NCBI RefSeq assembly: GCF_000719705.1
Contig: NZ_JOHO01000023.1
Coordinates: 62,001-126,000 of the forward strand
DNA length: 64,000 bases
Reading direction: 5' to 3'
Origin: Streptomyces sp. NRRL S-350
Lineage (GTDB): Bacteria; Actinomycetota; Actinomycetes; Streptomycetales; Streptomycetaceae
Below the pieces are notes generated by a model that was not told where the DNA came from, did not search any database, and worked only from the letters and a program-made list of their open reading frames with translations. The position numbers and the translations under genes are program-made. Positions 57,660 to 64,000 of this stretch are shown here, one piece after another. Each line of letters begins with the position of its first letter. The stretch's first letter is position 1.

Positions 57660-60449
57660 TCAGAGGGCGGTGGGGAGTTCGGTGCGGGAGGTGATGTTGA
57701 GCTTCGGGTAGGCCTTGTAGAGGTGGTGGGCGACGGTGCGGGGGCTGAGGAAGAGCTGGGCGGCGATGTCGCGGTTGGTGAGGCCTTGGGCGGCGAGGCG
57801 GGCTATCTGGAGTTCCTGGGGGGTGAGGGGGGACTGCGGGGTGGTGCGGGTGCCCGTGGGGGTGGGGGCCGGGGTGCCGGTGGCGGCGAGTTCGGTGCGG
57901 GCGCGGGCGGCCCAGGGGTGGGCGGCGAGGCGGTCGAAGGTTTCCAGGGCGGCGCGCAGGTGGGGGCGGGCGTCGGTGCGGCGGCGGGTGCGGCGGAGCC
58001 ATTCGCCGTAGAGGAGGGCGGTGCGGGCCTGTTCGAAGGGGCGGTGGGCTGCTTCGTGGAGGTCGAGGGCGGCGCGGTAGGCGGATTCGGCGAGTTCGTC
58101 GGGGCCGAGGAGGGCCTGGCAGCGCAGTCGGAGGGCTTCGGCCCACGGGCGGTCGGCGGCGGTGGTCCAGCGGGCGAAGCGCTCGTACGGTTCGGCGGCG
58201 CGGTGGGGGGTGCCGAGGCGGACGGCGGCTTCGACGAGGTCGGGTACGGCCCGGGTGGCGCTGACGTGGTGCCGGTGCGGGCCGGTGGTGAGGGTGTGCA
58301 GGCGGTCGGCGGCGTCGCCGGCGCGGCCTTGGCCGAGGTCGAGGAGGGCGAGGGCCCATTGGGCCCAGGGGAGGCCGGCGGCGGGGGCGGCGGTCTGGGG
58401 GCCGGTGGTGGCGAGGGCGGTGGCGGCGAGGTCGGTGCAGTGGTCGCTGCGGCCGTCGAGTGCGGCCAGGTAGGCGAGCAGCGCGGTGAGTTGGCTGACC
58501 CACTGGTGTTGGCCGGTGTCGCGGGCGAGGCCGAGGGCTTCGGTGGCGGTGAGTTCGGCGTCGTGGTGGCGGCCGTGGAAGAGTTCGGCTTCGGCGAGGA
58601 AGAACTGCAGGGTGGGCATCACGCCGACGGTGCCCTTGGCGCGGGCTTCGGCGACCAGTTCGGCGCCGAGGTCGCTGGTTTCGTCGTCGCGGCCGAGGAT
58701 GAGGGTGGCGCCGCAGAGTTGGACGAGGTCGACGGGGCTCTCGGCGCCGGCCCGGCGGGCGGCTTCGGCGGTTTCCCGGACGGGTGGCAGTGCTGCGGCG
58801 GGCCGGCCGAGGGCCGGGAGGACGGCGGCGGGCAGGTGGCGAGCGAGGGGTGCCAGGGGGTCGCCGTCGGTGAGGGGGAGGGCGGCAAGGCGGTCGAGGA
58901 CGGCGGCCACCGGTTCTTCTCCGGCGTACCAGGCGGCGTGGAAGGCCTGGAACAGCATCCGGGCGGCGTACGACGGGTCGATGCCGGTGTCGGCGGCGTC
59001 GAGCAGTAGCCGGTAGGCGGTCGGGTAGGAGCCGCGCCAGAAGTGTGCGGTGGCCCGTACCTGGTCGAGCAGGGCGTGTGCCAGGACGTTGTCGGTGCGG
59101 GCGGCGGCCTCGCCGGCGAGTGCTTCGGCCCGGGTCAACTCGCCTTCTTCGGTGGCGGCTTCGGCGGCCAGGACGAGTCGGCGGGTGGCGTCGTCGCGGT
59201 CGGGGGTGAGTCGGGCGGCGCGCTCGTACGCGGCGGCGCCGCCGTGTCCGCCGCGGCGTTCGGCGCGGACGGCGGTGCGTTCCAGGGCGGCGGCGAGGTC
59301 GGGGTCGGGGGCGGTGGCGGCGAGGGCGAGGTGCCAGGTGCGGCGGTCGCCTTCGGGCAGGGCGTCCGCGATCGCCCGGTGTGCGGACAACTTCTGGTGG
59401 TGGGGCGCCCGTTGGAGGAGGGCGGAGCGCAGCAGCGGGTGCCGGAAGGCGATCCGGCGGTCGGCGGTGACGGTCACCAGGCCCGACTCCTCGGCGGGGG
59501 CGAGGTGTTCGGCGGTGACGCCGAGCGCGGCAGCGGCGGGCAGGACGACGTCGAGCTCGCCGCTCTCTTCGGCGGCGGCGAGCAGGAGCAGCGTCTGGGT
59601 GGCTGCGGGCAGGCCGGTGACCTGGCCGTGGAAGGCGATCAGGAGTCGGCTGGTGAGCGGGAGGCCGCCCGGCGCGTGGGCCTGCGCGCCTGTGGTGACC
59701 GGGAGTTCGGTGAGCGCGAGCGGGTTGCCGGCCGCCTCGCTGAGCAGCCGGTCGCGGACGGCGGCGGGCAGCTCGGCGCCGACCCGCTGGGCCAGCAGCC
59801 GGGTGGCGTCGGCCTCGGCGAGGGCGGCGACCTCCAACTCCGGTAGCCCGAGGCGGCGTTGCACCGAAGTGCCGGTGTTCGCGGCACTGTCGGTACGGGA
59901 GGCGAGCAGCAGGGCCACGCCCTCGGCTTGGAGGCGTCTGGCGGCCAGTAGCAGTGCGTCCAGCGAGGCCCGGTCGAGCCACTGCGCGTCGTCCAGAACG
60001 CACAACAGCGGTTTGTCGGCAGCGAGTTCGGCGAGCAGGCCGAGCGTGGCCAGACCGACCAGCAGCCGGTCGGCGTGGCCTTCACCGGCAGCCGGGCCGC
60101 CGCCCGCCACTCTGCCGTGCGCCACTCCGTCATCCGCCGCTCCGCCGTCCGCCAGCCCGAACGCCATCTCCAGGGCCCGCCGCTGCGGCCCGGGCAGGAC
60201 GTCCAGCCGGTCCAGGCCGGGTGCGAGCAGCAGGCTCAGCCCGGCGTAGGGCAGTTCGGCCTCGTACTCGACGCCCGCCGCCCGGATCACCCGGAACGCC
60301 TCCCCCGCCCGCGCGACGGCGTCGTCCAGCAGCGCGGTCTTGCCGATGCCCGCCTCGCCGCTGAGCAGCAGGACGCCGCTGCGGCCGGCTCGCGCCGCCT
60401 CCAACAGTTCGTCCAAGGCGGCTTGTTCGCGTTCCCTCCCGTACAGCAT
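57660..60449 (-). CDS. LuxR-family LAL-type regulator, 929 aa
   Basis: Large ATP-binding LuxR regulator. An N-terminal AAA/NACHT-like ATPase opens with MLYGREREQAALDELLEAARAGRSGVLLLSGEAGIGKTALLDDA (Walker A GEAGIGKTALL), with Walker B LLCVLDDAQWLD near residue 150. A long helical TPR-like middle follows. The C-terminal HTH_LuxR is SPLTPQELQIARLAAQGLTNRDIAAQLFLSPRTVAHHLYKAYPKLNI. The start MLYGRE is usual for the family; MGRVGAM six codons upstream is an alternative. It is divergent from the SnoaL/MFS genes, which it probably controls. Confidence 0.92.
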   Translation of the reverse strand: MLYGREREQAALDELLEAARAGRSGVLLLSGEAGIGKTALLDDAVARAGEAFRVIRAAGVEYEAELPYAGLSLLLAPGLDRLDVLPGPQRRALEMAFGLADGGAADDGVAHGRVAGGGPAAGEGHADRLLVGLATLGLLAELAADKPLLCVLDDAQWLDRASLDALLLAARRLQAEGVALLLASRTDSAANTGTSVQRRLGLPELEVAALAEADATRLLAQRVGAELPAAVRDRLLSEAAGNPLALTELPVTTGAQAHAPGGLPLTSRLLIAFHGQVTGLPAATQTLLLLAAAEESGELDVVLPAAAALGVTAEHLAPAEESGLVTVTADRRIAFRHPLLRSALLQRAPHHQKLSAHRAIADALPEGDRRTWHLALAATAPDPDLAAALERTAVRAERRGGHGGAAAYERAARLTPDRDDATRRLVLAAEAATEEGELTRAEALAGEAAARTDNVLAHALLDQVRATAHFWRGSYPTAYRLLLDAADTGIDPSYAARMLFQAFHAAWYAGEEPVAAVLDRLAALPLTDGDPLAPLARHLPAAVLPALGRPAAALPPVRETAEAARRAGAESPVDLVQLCGATLILGRDDETSDLGAELVAEARAKGTVGVMPTLQFFLAEAELFHGRHHDAELTATEALGLARDTGQHQWVSQLTALLAYLAALDGRSDHCTDLAATALATTGPQTAAPAAGLPWAQWALALLDLGQGRAGDAADRLHTLTTGPHRHHVSATRAVPDLVEAAVRLGTPHRAAEPYERFARWTTAADRPWAEALRLRCQALLGPDELAESAYRAALDLHEAAHRPFEQARTALLYGEWLRRTRRRTDARPHLRAALETFDRLAAHPWAARARTELAATGTPAPTPTGTRTTPQSPLTPQELQIARLAAQGLTNRDIAAQLFLSPRTVAHHLYKAYPKLNITSRTELPTAL

Positions 60450-60591
60450 GGCCCCGACCCTACCCATCCGCGCTCCCCGCCTACGTACCCCCATGCCTAT
60501 ACGTGACGGATTCGCCTCCGGCCGCCCGTCCCTACCTTGGTGAGCACCGGGAACGACCGGCCAACCGCCGAACGGAACACGGGAGATGACC

Positions 60592-60969
60592 ATGACCGAG
60601 ATCACCACCGCCGCCCTCCAGCAGCTCGCCGAGCGCTACCTCGCGGTGTGGAACGAGACCGACCCCGCGGCCCGCCGCAAGCTGATCGACGAGGTGTGGG
60701 CCGAGGACGGCCGCTACACCGACCCGCTGGCCGCGGTCGTCGGCCGGGACGCGATCGACGCCCTGATCGGCGCGGCGCAGGCCCAGTTCCCGGGGCTGGA
60801 GTTCAGCCTCGGCCCGGTGGACGCCCACCACGACATCGCCCGTTTCACGTGGAACCTCGGCCCGGCCGGCGCGGAGCCGGTGGTGATCGGCTTCGACGTG
60901 CTGGCGGCCGCCCCGGACGGCCGGATCGGTGCCGTGTACGGCTTCCTCGACCGCGTGCCGGGCGCCTGA
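60592..60969 (+). CDS. SnoaL-like / NTF2-fold protein, 125 aa
   Basis: A compact NTF2-fold protein of the SnoaL polyketide-cyclase-like family: ALQQLAERYLAVWNETDPAARRKLIDEVWAEDGRYTDPLAAVVGRDAIDALI, with the ARFTWNLGPAG strand region later. I start at the second ATG (60592), because GGGAG then has a six-base spacing; the first ATG at 60586 directly abuts it. The ligand is unknown. It is the first gene of a rightward set with the MFS exporter, divergent from the LAL regulator. Confidence 0.88.
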   Translation: MTEITTAALQQLAERYLAVWNETDPAARRKLIDEVWAEDGRYTDPLAAVVGRDAIDALIGAAQAQFPGLEFSLGPVDAHHDIARFTWNLGPAGAEPVVIGFDVLAAAPDGRIGAVYGFLDRVPGA

Positions 60970-61134
60970 CGACGTCGAAGCCGCTGGGGCGAGCCGAAGC
61001 GCACAGCCGGCGCCGCCGCAACCGTTCCGACGGCCACCGCCCACGTCGAGGGGCGGGCCCTCCCTCCTGGCCCCAGGACTCCGGCCCGCCCCTCTCCGCA
61101 CCACAGGCCCCAACCCCTCCGAGGAGAGCCCGAG

Positions 61135-62703
61135 ATGAGCACCGCCCTGAACGCCCGGCGCACAGCGCCCGGCCCGCCGCCCGCTCCGGCCTCGCCGGCC
61201 ACCGCGGACGCCCCGGCCACCCCCGCCGCTCGGCCGGGGCCGGCGGCGCCGCCCCCAGCCCCCAAGGGACTGCTGCCGGTCGTCCTGACCGCCACCTTCA
61301 TGACCGCCCTCGACATCTTCGTCGTCAACGTCGCCCTCCCCTCCCTCCAGGCCGACCTCGGTGCCGGGCCCGCCGCCGTCCAGTGGGTGATGGCCGGCTT
61401 CAGCCTGGCTCTCGCGGCCGGGCTGGTCACCGCCGGCCGTCTCGGCGACCGCTACGGCCGCCGTCGGGTGTTCGGGCTCGGTCTGGCCCTCTTCACCCTC
61501 GCCTCTGCGGGCTGCGGCCTCGCCCCCACCGCCGCCACGCTGGTCGGTGCCCGGGTGGTGCAGGGCCTGGCGGCGGCACTGATGGGCCCGCAGGTGCTGG
61601 CGATCCTGCGGACCGCATTCAGCGGCGCGGCGCAGGCGCGGGCCTTCGCCCGGTACGGGCTGACCATGGGTGTCGGCGCGGTGTTCGGCCAGCTGATCGG
61701 CGGGCTGCTGATCCGTGCGGACCTGTTCGGCCTGGGCTGGCGCAGTTGCTTCCTGATCAACCTGCCGATCGGCCTGGCAGCTCTCGTCCTGGTCCGCCGC
61801 TGCCTGCCGGAGTCCCGTGCCCCGCAGCGGCCCGGCCTGGATCCGGTCGGTGTGCTGCTGGTCACCACCTCGCTGACCGCCTTGGTGCTGCCGCTGATCC
61901 AGGGACCGCAGCTGGGCTGGCCGCTGTGGACCGTGCTCTGCCTGGGCGCCTCGGCCGTCCTGCTCGCCGCCTTCGCCGTCCACCAGCACCGCGCCACCAG
62001 CACCGCCGCAGCCGCCGCAGCCACCACAGCGACAGCCGCCACCACAGCCGGCTCCACCGCGATCGCCGGCCGTACGGCCACCGCCCCCACCACCCCGCTG
62101 GTCGACACCCGCCTCTTCCGCAGCCGCACCTTCAGCGCCGGTGTGCTCGCCCAACTCGCCTTCTGGCTCGGCCAGGGCTCGTTCTTCCTCGTGCTCGCCC
62201 TGCACCTGCAGTTCGGCCGCGGCCTGGACGCGCTCGGCGCCGGGCTGGTCTTCACGGCGATCGGCCTCGGCTACCTCATCACCTCCAACGCCACCCACCG
62301 GGTCACCGCCCGCTACGGCGGCCGCCGCACGATCGCCGTCGGCGGGCTGCTGATGGCCGCCGGGCTCGGCCTGCTCGCCGTCGCCGCCTACGGCGCGGCG
62401 GACGGCAGTGTCTGGTGGCTGGCTCCCGGCCTGTTCGTGGACGGTCTCGGCATGGGCCTGGTGATCGCGCCGGTCACCTCCGTCGTCCTGGAGGGGGTGG
62501 AGCCGCGGCTGGCGGGCTCGGCCGCCGGGGTGGTCTCCACCGTGCAGCAGGTCGGCGGGGCGCTGGGGATCGCGCTGATCGGCCTCGTCTACTACGGCGC
62601 CGGCGACCCGACCGCCGCCTTCGGCCACAGCGTGCTGGCGCTGACGGCGTCGGAACTGGTGCTGGTGGCGCTGGTCCGGCTGCTGCCGCGGCCCCGGGCC
62701 TGA
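61135..62703 (+). CDS. DHA2-family MFS multidrug efflux transporter
   Basis: A 522-aa, 14-helix transporter of the EmrB/QacA group. An Ala/Pro-rich N-terminus is followed by LTATFMTALDIFVVNVALPSLQADLGAG (motif D1-like) and GRLGDRYGRRRVFGLGLALFTLAS (motif A). The motif-C-like region ARVVQGLAAALMGPQVLAIL follows. Between about helices 7 and 8 lies a Thr/Ala-rich linker (ATSTAAAAAATTATAATTAGST). AGGAGAG six to seven bases before the ATG fixes the start. It is expected to export drugs or a metabolite with proton antiport. It lies in the same orientation as the SnoaL gene, 165 bp downstream. Confidence 0.92.
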   Translation: MSTALNARRTAPGPPPAPASPATADAPATPAARPGPAAPPPAPKGLLPVVLTATFMTALDIFVVNVALPSLQADLGAGPAAVQWVMAGFSLALAAGLVTAGRLGDRYGRRRVFGLGLALFTLASAGCGLAPTAATLVGARVVQGLAAALMGPQVLAILRTAFSGAAQARAFARYGLTMGVGAVFGQLIGGLLIRADLFGLGWRSCFLINLPIGLAALVLVRRCLPESRAPQRPGLDPVGVLLVTTSLTALVLPLIQGPQLGWPLWTVLCLGASAVLLAAFAVHQHRATSTAAAAAATTATAATTAGSTAIAGRTATAPTTPLVDTRLFRSRTFSAGVLAQLAFWLGQGSFFLVLALHLQFGRGLDALGAGLVFTAIGLGYLITSNATHRVTARYGGRRTIAVGGLLMAAGLGLLAVAAYGAADGSVWWLAPGLFVDGLGMGLVIAPVTSVVLEGVEPRLAGSAAGVVSTVQQVGGALGIALIGLVYYGAGDPTAAFGHSVLALTASELVLVALVRLLPRPRA

Positions 62704-62959
62704 GCACCTCCCGGCGGCGCCCGCGCGAGTCCCCACGCCTGCAGCCCCGACCTGAAACACCCTCCGAAGCCTCAGGTCATCGAGCCCGAACGGCCGGGTC
62801 CGGGCCGCGACCCGGCAAGGCCCGCAGGTGCCGCACACCCCGGCATCCCTTCCCCAGCACCCCCGCATCCCTTCCCCAGCGCCCCCGAAGCCCCGGGCGG
62901 GTGGGCCCAGCCCCACCCGCCCGTTCCATTCCTTCCCCCCGATCGGGTTGGATGGTCGG
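62704..62959. other. Intergenic between MFS and the S9 peptidase gene
   Basis: 256 bp with repeated CATCCCTTCCCCAGC-type units at about 62843-62883. No gene recognised. Confidence 0.4.
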
Positions 62960-64000
62960 ATGAGCGAGGAGAAGAGCGCCGTACCGGCGTGGGAGCAGCG
63001 GTTCAGGGCGGCCCGGGTGTCGCTGCCCGACTGGGCCGACGAGGCCCCCGACCGGGCGCTGTACGTGTCCAACGCGACCGGCACCTACGAGGTCTACGCC
63101 TGGGACCGCGCCACCGGCACCCACCGCCAGGTCACGGACCGCCCGAACGGCACCACCGATGCCGAGCTGTCCCCCGACGGTGCCTGGGTCTGGTGGTTCG
63201 ACGACCACGACGGCGACGAGTTCGGTGTCTGGCGCCGCCAGCCGTTCGCGGGCGGCCCGGACGAGGAGGCCGTGCCCGGTCTCGCCCCCTCCTACTCGGC
63301 CGGTCTGGCCCTCGGCCGCGACGGCACCGTGGTCGTCGGCCGTTCCACGGACGAGGACGGCACCACCCTGCACCTGCGCCGCCCCGGCGGCACCGAGCCG
63401 GTCGAGATCTACCGGCACGCCGAGTACGGCGGCGTCGGCGACCTCAGCCACGACGGCACGCTGCTGGCCATCGACCACACCGAGCACGGCGACGCGATGC
63501 ACTCCGCGATCCGGGTCGTGCGCCTCACCGGCGACGGCAGCGGCGGCGGCGTCGAGACCGTCGCCGAGCTGGACGAGGTCACCGGCCGGGACGAGCCGCG
63601 CGGCGTCGCCTGCCTCGGTTTCGCCCCGGTCGAGGGCGACACCCGGCTGCTGGTCGCCCATCAGCGCACCGGCCGCTGGGAGCCGATGATCTGGGACGTC
63701 GCCACCGGCGCCGAGACCGCGCTGCCGCTGCGCGACGAGCAGGGCCGGGAGCTGCCCGGGGACGTGTCCGCGCAGTGGCGCCCCGGGGCCGGGGAACTGC
63801 TGGTGGAGCACGAGTACGAGGCGCGCAGCGAGTTGTTCTCCTACTCGCTCGCCGAGGGCCGGCTCACTCGGCTGGAGACCCCGCGCGGCACGGTCGGCGG
63901 CGCGACCGCCCGCCCGGACGGCACCGTCGAGTACCTGTGGTCGTCCGCGGCGGAGCCCTCCGTCGTCCGTTCCACCGCCGGGACGGTCGTGCTGCGGGCG
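62960..64000 (+). CDS. S9-family peptidase, N-terminal beta-propeller part (cut by window edge)
   Basis: Begins MSEEKSAVPAWEQRFRAARVSLPDWADEAPDRALYVSNATGTYEVYAWDRATGTHRQVTDRPNGT, the start of an S9/prolyl oligopeptidase beta-propeller. It continues as repeated blades (DAELSPDGAWVWWFDDHDGDEFGVWRR; AYSAGLALG; DLSHDGTLLAIDHTEHGDA). The catalytic domain with Ser-Asp-His lies beyond the window end, so the assignment rests on the propeller and on the usual association; a TolB-like or WD40 protein is the alternative. The frame is open to base 64000. Confidence 0.8.
   Translation, partial: MSEEKSAVPAWEQRFRAARVSLPDWADEAPDRALYVSNATGTYEVYAWDRATGTHRQVTDRPNGTTDAELSPDGAWVWWFDDHDGDEFGVWRRQPFAGGPDEEAVPGLAPSYSAGLALGRDGTVVVGRSTDEDGTTLHLRRPGGTEPVEIYRHAEYGGVGDLSHDGTLLAIDHTEHGDAMHSAIRVVRLTGDGSGGGVETVAELDEVTGRDEPRGVACLGFAPVEGDTRLLVAHQRTGRWEPMIWDVATGAETALPLRDEQGRELPGDVSAQWRPGAGELLVEHEYEARSELFSYSLAEGRLTRLETPRGTVGGATARPDGTVEYLWSSAAEPSVVRSTAGTVVLRA

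Noticed and set aside
57601..60003. An 800-codon frame antisense to nothing but overlapping the LAL regulator
   Set aside because: It runs in the same direction in another frame of the LuxR gene and is Arg/Pro/His-rich; the LAL protein has clear domains.

Overview
The window is GC-rich actinomycete chromosome, almost certainly Streptomyces or a close relative such as Kitasatospora. Codon third positions are nearly all G or C, GTG and TTG starts are common, and the gene order (Tad/Flp secretion genes and ssd, HAD phosphatase, acs, nhaA, MarP-type protease, Nudix, nth, crp, paired ArsA ATPases, wblA, class A PBP, YqeY, metallophosphoesterase) is, from memory, the order of the crp–nth–wblA neighbourhood of Streptomyces chromosomes.

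Region 1 (1-39,400) is core chromosome. It opens with the leftward ssd–tadA–(50-aa membrane peptide)–tadB operon, followed by a HAD phosphatase, a degenerate Fic-like protein and a CooC/MinD-like ATPase. Next come a SulP transporter fused to a beta-carbonic anhydrase, acetyl-CoA synthetase and NhaA. A block of envelope and hydrolase genes follows: holin-like, alpha/beta hydrolase, DUF457 membrane protein, MarP-like protease. Repair, housekeeping and regulatory genes come after that: Nudix, endonuclease III, MarR/FUSC exporter, RraA, PEP-mutase family, ArsR, Crp, MBL hydrolase, Nudix, RidA/DUF4177. The region closes with two ArsA/Get3-like ATPases, WblA, a bifunctional penicillin-binding protein, YqeY and a phosphoesterase. 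Many gene ends carry strong hairpin terminators or short GC-rich tandem repeats.

Region 2 (39,520-56,703) is a complete-looking 17.2-kb actinomycete integrative and conjugative element (AICE) in the 3' half of a tRNA-Pro(CGG) gene. It is bounded by two identical 48-bp att repeats. Reading from the tRNA it has an integrase with an embedded LacI-type helix-turn-helix, Xis, a DUF3631 ATPase and a prim-pol (RepPP-type replication), a C5-methyltransferase, small zinc-knuckle and membrane proteins, an FtsK/TraB-type DNA translocase, Spd-like proteins, a stand-alone RapZ C-terminal-like protein, a DUF2637-like membrane protein and a WhiB-like regulator. All of these are read leftward and are often translationally coupled. 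Rightward, a GntR (KorSA-like) repressor sits behind two matching dyads. An epimerase plus Nudix-like XRE regulator forms a cargo pair at the right end. Two repeat systems in the element are not explained by coding: a duplicated array of CCGCTACC/GGTAGCGG between xis and rep (candidate replication origin), and a GCCTGT array just downstream of tra (candidate transfer locus). A third, diverged att copy lies 670 bp beyond the right end, suggesting an older or tandem insertion.

Region 3 (57,424-64,000) returns to chromosome: a large LuxR-family (LAL) regulator divergent from a SnoaL-like protein and a DHA2 drug exporter, then the start of an S9-type peptidase cut by the window edge.
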